Origin: CAJQQY01 sp964352225
GTDB lineage: Bacteria > Bacteroidota > Bacteroidia > Chitinophagales > Saprospiraceae
Reading direction: 5' to 3'
Assembly: GCA_964352225.1 (NCBI GenBank)
Contig: CAYGRM010000090.1
Coordinates: 1-19,328, forward strand
DNA length: 19,328 nucleotides
In this document: piece by piece, positions 1 to 7,498 of the stretch
Numbering within the stretch: the stretch's first letter is position 1
Layout of the letters: each line of letters opens with the position of its first letter
Notes under the pieces: model-generated
Database searches by the model: none
The model's input: only the letters and a program-made list of their open reading frames with translations
Told to the model about the DNA's origin: nothing
Translations under genes and position numbers: made by a program

Positions 1-100
1 AATTAAGTAAGGAAAAAAGAAACGAACTGAAATGATGCAAACACCAATTGCATTCGACAAGATAAAAAAAGCAAAAATTAAATTTTCATTTTCAAAATAA
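1..100 (+). CDS. rimP: RimP C-terminus, partial, apparently frameshifted
   Basis: RimP is the 30S subunit maturation factor usually encoded just upstream of nusA. The last codons read PIAFDKIKKAKIKFSFSK then TAA at 98-100, matching the typical end of Bacteroidota RimP (a PF-x-x-IKxAKxxxSF pattern), and nusA starts 9 bases later. That frame (starting at base 2) is closed by TAA at 8-10, whereas the frame starting at base 3 is open from the window edge to TGA at 33-35. Joining the two needs one extra A in the A6 run at 13-18, which would give LSKEKKKRTEMMQ and then the tail above. A lost A (assembly error or real mutation) is the simplest reading. Only the C-terminal end lies in the window, so the identification rests on tail sequence and gene order. 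Confidence 0.62.
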
Positions 101-109
101 GATAAAGAG

Positions 110-1354
110 ATGTTATTACAAGATATTTTCTCGGAATTCAAATCAAACAAAAGTATTGACCTCCCAACAATGGTTAGAGTTTTGGAGGATGTATTTCGAA
201 CATTGATTAAAAAGAAATATGGATCAGATGAAAACTTTGATGTAATTGTAAATGCCCAAAAAGGGGATTTGGAGTTATGGAGAGTTAGAGAGATTGTGCC
301 AGATGGTGAGGTGACTGATGATCGAGCACAAGTTTCGATTTCAGAAGCTTTAGCAATTGATGATGATTATGAAATTGGAGAGGAATGTTATGAGCAATTA
401 TTTTTAGAGGATTTTGGGCGAAGAGCAATTATGGCAGCTCGTCAAACTTTGATTTCCAGAATTATGGAATTGGAGAAAGACGAAATGTACAAAGCATATG
501 TGGAGCGTCAAGGAGAATTGATTGTAGGAGAAGTCCACCAGATTTTGAAAAGAGAGTTGTTAATTTTGGATGATGTGACCGGAACTGAATTAGTGATGCC
601 TCGAAATGAAATGATTAAAGGTGATTTTTTCCGAAAAGGAGATATGGTGAGAGGAATCATTCGAAAAGTAGAAATGAAGAATAATAATCCAGTTGTGATT
701 GTTTCGAGAACAGATGGTTTATTTTTGGAAAAACTATTGGAACAAGAAGTTCCTGAAATTGAAGATGGATTGATCGTAGTTAAGAATATTGTAAGAATGC
801 CAGGTGAAAGAGCAAAAGTAGCGGTGGAATCTTACGATGATCGAATTGATCCAGTAGGAGCTTGTGTAGGAATGAAAGGTTCTAGAATTCATGGAATCGT
901 TCGTGAGTTGAAAAATGAAAATATCGATATAGTTAACTTTACCAATAATATTCAGTTATTCATCCAGCGTGCCTTGACTCCAGCAAAAGTGAGTAGCATC
1001 GCCTTGGATGAAGAGAAAAAAAGAGCTTCTGTTTACCTTGATCCAGATCAAGTTTCTTTAGCAATTGGAAAAGGAGGAACAAATATTAAATTAGCAAGCC
1101 GCTTAACTGGCTATGAAATCGATGTATTTAGGAATACCGATGAAATGGAAATCGACGATGTTGATTTGGATGAGTTTAAAGATGAGTTGGATGCATGGGT
1201 TGTTGATACGTTGAAAAATATCGGATGTGATTCTGCTAGAAGTGTACTTAAGTTAAGTCGAAGTGAATTATTGAGAAGAACAGATTTGGAGGAAGAAACA
1301 GTTGATGAAATCTTAAGAGTATTGAAAGCAGAGTTCGCTGACGAGGAAGAATAG
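110..1354 (+). CDS. nusA: Transcription termination/antitermination factor NusA
   Basis: NusA binds RNA polymerase near the RNA exit channel and modulates pausing, intrinsic termination and antitermination. The 414-residue protein has the usual order: N-terminal RNAP-binding domain (about 1-125, ending in the conserved GRRAIMAARQTL helix), S1 domain (about 133-200), KH1 (about 228-290, with RIDPVGACVGMKGSRIHGIV) and KH2 (about 295-345, with VSLAIGKGGTNIKLASRLTGY). A C-terminal helix-hairpin-helix-like segment (about 358-405) and an acidic tail follow. The start is the ATG 9 bases after the rimP stop, consistent with co-transcription from rimP. There is no clear Shine-Dalgarno, as is usual in Bacteroidota. 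The long gap and hairpin downstream suggest separation from infB. Confidence 0.97.
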   Translation: MLLQDIFSEFKSNKSIDLPTMVRVLEDVFRTLIKKKYGSDENFDVIVNAQKGDLELWRVREIVPDGEVTDDRAQVSISEALAIDDDYEIGEECYEQLFLEDFGRRAIMAARQTLISRIMELEKDEMYKAYVERQGELIVGEVHQILKRELLILDDVTGTELVMPRNEMIKGDFFRKGDMVRGIIRKVEMKNNNPVVIVSRTDGLFLEKLLEQEVPEIEDGLIVVKNIVRMPGERAKVAVESYDDRIDPVGACVGMKGSRIHGIVRELKNENIDIVNFTNNIQLFIQRALTPAKVSSIALDEEKKRASVYLDPDQVSLAIGKGGTNIKLASRLTGYEIDVFRNTDEMEIDDVDLDEFKDELDAWVVDTLKNIGCDSARSVLKLSRSELLRRTDLEEETVDEILRVLKAEFADEEE

Positions 1355-1367
1355 AATTTAAAAAGAA

Positions 1368-1415
1368 AAAATATAGTTTGTTTTTTGGTAAATAACTAAA
1401 AACAAACTATATTTT
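1368..1415 (+). terminator. AT-rich perfect hairpin after nusA
   Basis: An 18-bp perfect inverted repeat (1368-1385 with 1398-1415, core TATAGTTTGTTTTT) with a 12-base loop starts 13 bases after the nusA stop. The right arm ends in TATATTTT, which supplies a short U-tract on the + strand. The stem is very poor in G and C, so it may be a weak terminator or a 3'-end-protecting hairpin. No minus-strand gene is nearby that would need it. Confidence 0.6.
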
Positions 1416-1463
1416 ATACTAATAATAAATACAAAATAGGTTGTATTTATTTGCCTTAGGTGC

Positions 1464-1493
1464 TTGATTATCAATAGTTTTACAGTACCTTTG
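1464..1493 (+). promoter_or_regulatory. Bacteroidota-type promoter for infB
   Basis: A TTG at 1464-1466 (-33 element) is followed after 19 bases by TACCTTTG at 1486-1493, an exact TAnnTTTG -7 element. Spacing and both boxes fit the consensus for the Bacteroidota primary sigma factor. Transcription would start near 1497-1500 and give infB a leader of about 180 nt. This is inferred from motif match only. Confidence 0.65.
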
Positions 1494-1496
1494 TGC

Positions 1497-1678
1497 TCAA
1501 TTTGAACCAATTTTGGTTGTATTTTGTAACTTTCTTATACAAAAGTCTTTTATGAGAATTTTTAATTTATTTTTTCAATAAACCTATTGATACATGTAAA
1601 CTTAAAATAACTTATTTGCGGGAAGCTTTTGTATGTCTTTTTTTTAATCAAAGCCGCCACAGGATTTAAAAATTACGA
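1497..1678 (+). promoter_or_regulatory. Long infB 5' leader
   Basis: About 180 bases separate the predicted start site from the infB ATG. They contain AACCAATTTTGGTT at 1505-1518, a near-palindrome right at the predicted transcript start. Just before the gene is a possible stem pairing GCGG (1618-1621) and CTTT (1626-1629) with AAAG (1650-1653) and CCGC (1654-1657), separated on the 5' side by a four-base bulge. I recognise no known riboswitch or ribosomal leader. Confidence 0.3.
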
Positions 1679-4651
1679 ATGGCAAAACGTTTAGTAAAGA
1701 TAGCAAAGGAATTAAATGTAGGTACTACTACCATTGTTGACTATTTGAACAACAATGGTTTTGATATTGAGAACAAACCTACTTCTAAAGTCTCCGAGGA
1801 GATGTACGATGAGCTCCTCAAGGAGTTTTCGAAATCTATTGCTATTAAAGAGCAGGCAGATCAATTAGTTATTGGGACTCGTCCTGCAACTAAAGAGAAG
1901 GAACCTGTTAAGAAAATATTTGATACTCCACCACCACCTCCTCCTCCAGCCCCTCCTGTTGTAGAAAAAGTGATTGCGGAATCAAAACCAGTTGAGGAAG
2001 AACTTAAGCAGCCCAAAGAGGACTTGATACAAAGACCTGTACTTGGTCTAAAGGTTAAGGGGAAAATTGATTTAGATAAAAATTCTAGACCTAAAGCTAA
2101 AGAAGTTGAAAAAACTCCGGAACCTAAGGCAGAAGAACCTAAAGCTAAACCAGAGCCAGTTGTTGAGGAGCCAAAGATTCCGGAAACGCCTAAGGTAGTT
2201 AAGAAACCTGTAAAAGCTTCAGAGCCAGCTCCTATTCAAAAAGAAGTTGAAAAAGTAACTCCGGAAGTAGTAGCTAAACCAAAAGAACCTGTTGAAAAGA
2301 AAGAACCTGTTAAAGCAGCTTCTACTGAAGACAAAGCAGCAGAGCCTAAAGCAACAGGTGGAGATGAAATGATGCGTGCGACAACACCTACGTTGAAAGG
2401 GTTGAAAATTGTTGGAAAAATAGATACCGAACAATTCAAAAAACCTAAAAAGAAGAAAAAAGATCCAAAGCAAGATGGTAAACAAGCACCATCCGACAAA
2501 CCGGGAGAAAAGAAAACAGATGGAGATGATAGTAAACGTCGTCGTCGTCGTCGTAAAAAAGTTGTTACTACGGTAGGAAGTCAAGGAAATAACTCCCAAA
2601 GAGGTGGAGGTTCCGACCAAAGAGGAAATAGACCAGCTAGTAATAGACCAGCTGGAAATAGCAATAGAAGTAGTAACAGTAACAGGAGCTCCAATAGTAA
2701 TAGAGGAAGGAGAGATGATGTAAAAGAAGTTTCTAAAAAGGAGATTGAAGAGAAAATTAAAGAAACAATGGCCCGCCTTGGCGGAGGAAAAGGGCGTAAG
2801 CGTCAAAAAATACGTAGAGAGAATAGAGAACGACTTAGAGAAAATCAAGAGCAAAGAGATCAAGCAAATGAAGTAACAACTTTACAGTTGACGGAGTTTG
2901 TCTCAGTTTCTGAGTTAGCAAGTTTGATGGATGTGTCGGTGACCCAAGTGATTACTACCTGTATGAATTTGGGGGTAATCGTTTCTATCAACCAAAGGCT
3001 TGATGCTGAAATAATTGAGTTAGTAGCAAGTGAATTTGGACATGAAGTAGAATTCATTACTGCCGAAGAGCAAATAGATGATGAGGAAGAAATCGTTGAC
3101 GATCCAGCTGATTTAGTTTCAAGAGCGCCAATCGTAACTGTAATGGGACACGTTGATCATGGTAAAACATCACTTCTTGATTACGTTCGAAAAGCTTCTG
3201 TTGCAGACGGAGAGGCAGGAGGAATTACCCAGCATATTGGTGCTTACGAAGTGTTAGTGGGAGAGGATAAGAAAAAAATCACCTTCCTTGATACTCCTGG
3301 TCACGAAGCATTTACAGCAATGCGTGCTCGTGGTGCAAAAGTAACTGATATAGCAATTATCATTATTTCTGCAGATGATTCGATTATGCCTCAAACGAAA
3401 GAGGCGATTAGTCATGCTCAAGCAGCAAACGTTCCAATGGTTTTTGCAATTAACAAAATTGATAAAGACGGAGCAGATCCTGAACGAATTAAAGCGGAGT
3501 TAGCAGCAATGAACCTTCAAGTAGAAGATTGGGGAGGTAAATATCAGTCTCAAGATATTTCTGCGAAAATGGGAGCCGGGATTGACGAATTATTAGAAAA
3601 GATATTATTAGAGGCCGAATTGTTAGAACTTAAAGCTAATCCAAAACGAGCAGCTATAGGTACAGTTGTCGAGGCATCTTTGGATAAAGGAAAAGGATTC
3701 GTTACTAAGGTATTAGTTCAAACTGGAACATTGAAGATAGGTGATTCTGTTGTTTCTGGAGAGCACTCTGGAAAAATCAAAGCCATGTTTAATGAGAAAG
3801 GAAAACGAGTAAAAACGGCAGGGCCATCTAGTCCTGTTTTGATTCTTGGTTTGAGTGGAGCGCCACAAGCAGGTGAGAAATTCAAAGTAATGGAATCAGA
3901 GCAAGAGGCAAGACAGATTGCATCTAATCGAGCTCAAATTAATAGAGAACAGGCAAACCGAGCAAGCAAACGAATTAGTTTAGATGAGATCGGAAGACGT
4001 TTGGCATTAGGAAGTTTCAAAGAATTGAATCTTATTGTCAAAGGTGATGTGGATGGATCTATCGAAGCATTGGCAGATGCATTGATCAAACTTTCTATCG
4101 AATCAGTTCAAGTTAATGTAATCCACAAAGCAGTAGGACAAATCATCGAATCAGATGTATTGTTAGCATCTGCTTCCGATGCGATTGTGATTGGTTTCCA
4201 AGTGAGACCATCAGCAGGTGCTCGAAAATTAGCGGAAAAAGAAGGTGTACAAATCAAAACGTACTCCATTATTTATGAAGTAATCGATGAAATCAAATCT
4301 GCCATCGAAGGAATGCTTGAACCAACTAAGGAAGAAAAAATCTTGGCGCAAGTTGAAGTTCGAGATGTATTCAAAATTAGTAAAGTGGGAACCATTGCGG
4401 GATGTTATGTTCAAGAAGGAACGATCAAGCGTAACTCTCATGTACGATTAATTCGAGAAGGAATTGTTGTATACCCTGTAAAAGAAGGCCAGCATGGAGA
4501 AATTTCATCTTTGAAACGATTCAAGGATGATGCGAAGGAAGTGAAGTTCGGTATGGAGTGTGGTATCTCGATCAAAAACTTTAATGACATTAAAGTTGGT
4601 GACATCATCGAAGGATACGAAATAGTAGAAATCAAGCAAAAATTGAAGTAG
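1679..4651 (+). CDS. infB: Translation initiation factor IF-2
   Basis: IF2 is the GTPase that positions initiator fMet-tRNA on the 30S subunit and drives subunit joining. The protein is 990 residues. It begins with an IF2_N-type module (MAKRLVKIAKELNVGTTTIV). A long low-complexity region (about 60-385) follows, with a run of seven prolines near residue 85, Pro/Lys/Glu-rich stretches, an RRRRRRKK tract and an Asn/Ser/Arg/Gly-rich segment. A second IF2_N-like module lies at about 400-460. The G domain starts near 485: G1 is GHVDHGKT (490-497), G3 is DTPGHE, G4 is NKID. Domains II, III and IV follow, ending EGYEIVEIKQKLK. The length is normal for Bacteroidota, where the N-terminal linker is long. 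The ATG at 1679 is the only sensible start. Its own promoter appears to lie upstream. Confidence 0.98.
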   Translation: MAKRLVKIAKELNVGTTTIVDYLNNNGFDIENKPTSKVSEEMYDELLKEFSKSIAIKEQADQLVIGTRPATKEKEPVKKIFDTPPPPPPPAPPVVEKVIAESKPVEEELKQPKEDLIQRPVLGLKVKGKIDLDKNSRPKAKEVEKTPEPKAEEPKAKPEPVVEEPKIPETPKVVKKPVKASEPAPIQKEVEKVTPEVVAKPKEPVEKKEPVKAASTEDKAAEPKATGGDEMMRATTPTLKGLKIVGKIDTEQFKKPKKKKKDPKQDGKQAPSDKPGEKKTDGDDSKRRRRRRKKVVTTVGSQGNNSQRGGGSDQRGNRPASNRPAGNSNRSSNSNRSSNSNRGRRDDVKEVSKKEIEEKIKETMARLGGGKGRKRQKIRRENRERLRENQEQRDQANEVTTLQLTEFVSVSELASLMDVSVTQVITTCMNLGVIVSINQRLDAEIIELVASEFGHEVEFITAEEQIDDEEEIVDDPADLVSRAPIVTVMGHVDHGKTSLLDYVRKASVADGEAGGITQHIGAYEVLVGEDKKKITFLDTPGHEAFTAMRARGAKVTDIAIIIISADDSIMPQTKEAISHAQAANVPMVFAINKIDKDGADPERIKAELAAMNLQVEDWGGKYQSQDISAKMGAGIDELLEKILLEAELLELKANPKRAAIGTVVEASLDKGKGFVTKVLVQTGTLKIGDSVVSGEHSGKIKAMFNEKGKRVKTAGPSSPVLILGLSGAPQAGEKFKVMESEQEARQIASNRAQINREQANRASKRISLDEIGRRLALGSFKELNLIVKGDVDGSIEALADALIKLSIESVQVNVIHKAVGQIIESDVLLASASDAIVIGFQVRPSAGARKLAEKEGVQIKTYSIIYEVIDEIKSAIEGMLEPTKEEKILAQVEVRDVFKISKVGTIAGCYVQEGTIKRNSHVRLIREGIVVYPVKEGQHGEISSLKRFKDDAKEVKFGMECGISIKNFNDIKVGDIIEGYEIVEIKQKLK

Positions 4652-4694
4652 CTTTTATCGAGCAAAGCTCATAAATGAACTATTCATTAAATAA

Positions 4695-5930
4695 ATGATT
4701 TTATCAAAAAGACAGCATGAGGCAATCCATCAGAGGTTGCTCATGCTGTTTTGTTTTTTATTGCCTCTTCATCCTCGATTATCTGTTTTAGTCATTATAT
4801 TTTTAGGAATTAATTGGTTGCTGAGTGGCCGTGTTTATTTTAATTTCAGATCTTTTCTAACTCCAATTCCAATTTTATTTTTCAGTTTTTATGTTCTGCA
4901 TTTAATTGGTTTGATGTATTCCTTAAACTGGGCAGAAGGAATGCAACGAGTAGAAACTAAATTACCTCTGCTGATTTTTCCCTTAATTCTTTTCTCTTTT
5001 CCTATCAAAAATCGGAATGGAATTTCGTCTATTTTAAAAAGTTTCGTAGTAGGTTGTCTAATGGCAAGTATTTATTGTATCGTAAATGGAGGATTAAAAT
5101 ATTTAGAGACTGGCGAGAATTGGATGGCGTATAAAAAATTAGGAAGCTTCTTAGGATTTCATCCTACCTATTTTTCGATGTATCTGAGTTTTGCGTTTTT
5201 TATCGTTTTGTTTTTTTTGACAGAAAAAATAAAAACACATTCAAGTAAGTATAAAATTGGAAGTGGCATTCTAGCAGGATGGTTTTTTATAATAATAATT
5301 TTGCTTTCTTCTCGAATGACAATTCTAGCAACTGTTTTTATTCTAGGTTTTTCTTTTTTGAGGTGGATGCATTTTCAGCAGAAATTAATAGAAGGAATTG
5401 GAATATTAGCTTTTGCAATTGTATTGTTATTTTTTTCTATAAAAAACTTACCAAGTGTCAATCAAAGAACTCAAGCTGCAATCAATAGTGCAATAACTAA
5501 GGACTCAACCAAAGTCAATCGAGCACCTCGAATCAATTTATGGAATGCAGCTTTTACGGTCATCAAAGAGAACCCCATTATTGGAACTGGAACGGGAGAT
5601 GTGCAAGATGAGTTAGTAAAGATTTATCAAGAAAGAAATTACGAGCGAGCACTCAAAGATAATTTTAATCCACACAATCAATATTTGCAAACAACTGCAA
5701 CGCTTGGGATAATTGGAGGAGTATTGTTATTACTTTATTTAATGGTTCCTTTTTGGGTAGCATTTCAAGAAAAAGATTATTTGTATTTACTTTTCCTCTC
5801 ACTTGTGCTGATGTCGTTTTTGACAGAAAGTATTTTACAAACGCAACGTGGAACACTCTTCTTTGGTTTTTTTCATACCTTTTTAGCCATGAGACTTTTA
5901 GAAAATAAGGTAAAAAAAAAGGATGCTTAA
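4695..5930 (+). CDS. O-antigen ligase / polymerase family membrane protein (Wzy_C)
   Basis: The 411-residue protein is strongly hydrophobic with roughly ten predicted membrane segments. The C-terminal half carries the Wzy_C (PF04932) pattern RINLWNAAFTVIKENPIIGTGTGD from Arg279, and NPHNQYLQ with His327, inside a large periplasmic loop. Members either ligate lipid-linked glycan to lipid A core or an acceptor protein, or polymerise O-units at the periplasmic face. The sequence cannot tell which, and no glycosyltransferase genes are adjacent. The gene lies 43 bases after infB on the same strand. The ATG at 4695 keeps the first membrane segment with a short charged lead (MILSKRQHEAIHQR). ATG 4743 (Met17) is an alternative. 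A terminator-like hairpin overlaps codons 6-19. Confidence 0.85.
   Translation: MILSKRQHEAIHQRLLMLFCFLLPLHPRLSVLVIIFLGINWLLSGRVYFNFRSFLTPIPILFFSFYVLHLIGLMYSLNWAEGMQRVETKLPLLIFPLILFSFPIKNRNGISSILKSFVVGCLMASIYCIVNGGLKYLETGENWMAYKKLGSFLGFHPTYFSMYLSFAFFIVLFFLTEKIKTHSSKYKIGSGILAGWFFIIIILLSSRMTILATVFILGFSFLRWMHFQQKLIEGIGILAFAIVLLFFSIKNLPSVNQRTQAAINSAITKDSTKVNRAPRINLWNAAFTVIKENPIIGTGTGDVQDELVKIYQERNYERALKDNFNPHNQYLQTTATLGIIGGVLLLLYLMVPFWVAFQEKDYLYLLFLSLVLMSFLTESILQTQRGTLFFGFFHTFLAMRLLENKVKKKDA
4709..4760 (+). terminator. Terminator-shaped hairpin inside the start of the ligase gene
   Basis: ACAGCATGAG at 4712-4721 pairs perfectly with CTCATGCTGT at 4740-4749; inner CAA (4723-4725) and TTG (4737-4739) add three pairs around a bulged G. 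The stem is followed at once by TTTTGTTTTTTATT. It lies 60 bases after the infB stop, where a terminator for infB would be expected, yet it covers codons 6-19 of the ligase reading frame. It may therefore end infB transcripts, or act as an attenuator for read-through into the ligase gene. Confidence 0.7.
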
Positions 5931-7342
5931 ATTTTAGAAAGTTGAGTGAGCAACCAATTTCGTTCATCAGTTGTCAAGGGATGAGCTTCTTGGATTTCTA
6001 CTTTTAGTTTTGCCTTTCCAGTTTTATCACTAGGTTTAGCTTTCAATAATTTTTTAATAAAACGGATGTAGTTTTTGAAATTAGCTTTGTGATAACCCAT
6101 GATTTTTTTTCGCTGAATATAAGTTCGCATACTCTCTATCAAAGATTCTAATGCGTCAAATTCATCTTCTTCATAGTACATTCTTGAAAGCAAAGTCTTC
6201 GAAGTCAAAAAGATAAGAATATCTTCGTAATGAACATCTTGAACTAATAATTGCATCGCTTTGGTGTATTCGCCTTTTTCATAGTGCAATCTTGCGAGGT
6301 TATAAAAGACATAACTTTTTCGAAGTTTTTCATCCAAATATTGCTGATAGTCATTGATAAAAGTTTCCACCCATTCATATTCTGATAACTTAAGACTACT
6401 CGCCACCATATTATTAAAAGTTGGTCCAGAGATCAAATTATTTTCAATTAAGACTTTTTTCTCAAAACCTAATTTGTACAATTCGAAAGCTTCTCGCACG
6501 AAATTTTCCTTTCCAATATTAATTCGACCGATACAATAATTGATGGTCATCAAATAAATATCTCGTATTTCAGTCGAAGGAAAAATATGTCCGTACTTCT
6601 TGATTTGATCTTTTAATCTAAAAAAATGAGATTCATCTTCTTTCTCTGTAATTGTTTTAAATACAAAAAAATAAATAGCAATGGCAGGTATTTTTAAATA
6701 TTCATCTGTTTGGATTACAGGCAGTAGATTTTGCAATAGTCCAATAGAGTATTCTTTTTGATAGACAGATTGGTGAGAAAGCATTAAACAATATTGACGT
6801 AACTTTCCAGAAAGGAAAGAAATGTCTAAGGAGTTCGAAACTTCTTGAAGATTTTGAGAAATTCGATTTACCCGACTGAGGTAAACATATTTTTCGTTTT
6901 GTAAGTTATAGTCATTCTGTAAATATTTTTCATTTTTGAAAAGAGCATTTTCTTGAAGCTGTTCAATTTGTTTTATACTTTTTGTAAATAACTTATTGAG
7001 TTTCTTTTTTCTATAAACTTTAGCTAAAATAATTTTCTTGCTGGTTTCGTCAATTGACATTTCCTGATAAACCAAAAAATCCTCCAATGCTTTAAATAAA
7101 AAGAACATTACTTGACGCATTTTTGCATCATCATACGTTTCTTTTGGGTATATCCATGAGAAAGCATAGGTCTTTTCCAAGCAGTCTTCCTTCGATAAAT
7201 GATTGTCTTCAAAGAAAAATTCGAATAATTGGACCACATCTTGCCTTTGATTATGGGCAGGAGAGTGTAGCCATTTGCGCATTTCTCGAATTTCTTTGGC
7301 CGAAAACGTATTTAAAATGTTAATTAATTGACTTTTTTGCAT
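5927..7342 (-). CDS. Conserved hypothetical helical-repeat protein
   Basis: A 471-residue soluble, highly charged, almost wholly alpha-helical protein. The N-terminus (LINILNTFSAKEIREMRKWLHSPAHNQRQDVVQLFEFF) resembles a recurring family of uncharacterised Saprospiraceae proteins; this recollection was not checked by search. The C-terminal half has TPR-like pairs, for example VFYNLARLHYEKGEYTKAMQLLVQD at about 344-368. There is no signal peptide or membrane segment, so it is probably cytoplasmic. I cannot assign a function. The stop codon overlaps that of the ligase gene through a shared TTAA at 5927-5930 (convergent). A TAACTTTG -7 element lies 25 bases upstream of the ATG. Confidence 0.85.
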   Translation of the reverse strand: MQKSQLINILNTFSAKEIREMRKWLHSPAHNQRQDVVQLFEFFFEDNHLSKEDCLEKTYAFSWIYPKETYDDAKMRQVMFFLFKALEDFLVYQEMSIDETSKKIILAKVYRKKKLNKLFTKSIKQIEQLQENALFKNEKYLQNDYNLQNEKYVYLSRVNRISQNLQEVSNSLDISFLSGKLRQYCLMLSHQSVYQKEYSIGLLQNLLPVIQTDEYLKIPAIAIYFFVFKTITEKEDESHFFRLKDQIKKYGHIFPSTEIRDIYLMTINYCIGRINIGKENFVREAFELYKLGFEKKVLIENNLISGPTFNNMVASSLKLSEYEWVETFINDYQQYLDEKLRKSYVFYNLARLHYEKGEYTKAMQLLVQDVHYEDILIFLTSKTLLSRMYYEEDEFDALESLIESMRTYIQRKKIMGYHKANFKNYIRFIKKLLKAKPSDKTGKAKLKVEIQEAHPLTTDERNWLLTQLSKI

Positions 7343-7366
7343 TATAAAAATAAATATATTTTCAAC

Positions 7367-7374
7367 AAAGTTAA
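7367..7374 (-). promoter_or_regulatory. -7 element for the helical-repeat gene
   Basis: Read on the minus strand the bases are TAACTTTG, an exact TAnnTTTG. This would place the transcript start about 15-20 bases before the ATG at 7342. I see no clear TTTG at the -33 position; the region there is T-rich. Confidence 0.45.
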
Positions 7375-7404
7375 TAAAAAAACATGAGTAAAAAATAAAA
7401 AATT

Positions 7405-7441
7405 AAATCGTAATTAATTGATTGTCAATTAATTACGATTT
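7405..7441. repeat. 37-nt perfect palindrome in a divergent intergenic region
   Basis: AAATCGTAATTAATTGA (7405-7421) is followed by the loop TTG and its exact reverse complement (7425-7441), a 17-bp stem. The two flanking genes are transcribed away from it, so it is not placed as a terminator for either. It could be an operator, a cruciform site, or a leftover of a small mobile element. Confidence 0.75.
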
Positions 7442-7498
7442 TTGTGAGAAAATTTTTGTAAAAAAAAGATACTAAAGTTGTTCAACAAATGACTTTAG

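Noticed and set aside
13..19. Programmed -1 frameshift on A AAA AAG in rimP
   Set aside because: The heptamer is in the wrong frame for a shift from the open upstream frame into the RimP tail frame; a missing base explains the data more simply.
2219..2863. Minus-strand open frame of 214 codons inside infB
   Set aside because: It is rich in Phe, Ser and Ile runs because it mirrors the Lys/Pro/Arg-rich linker of infB on the other strand; no domain and no promoter.
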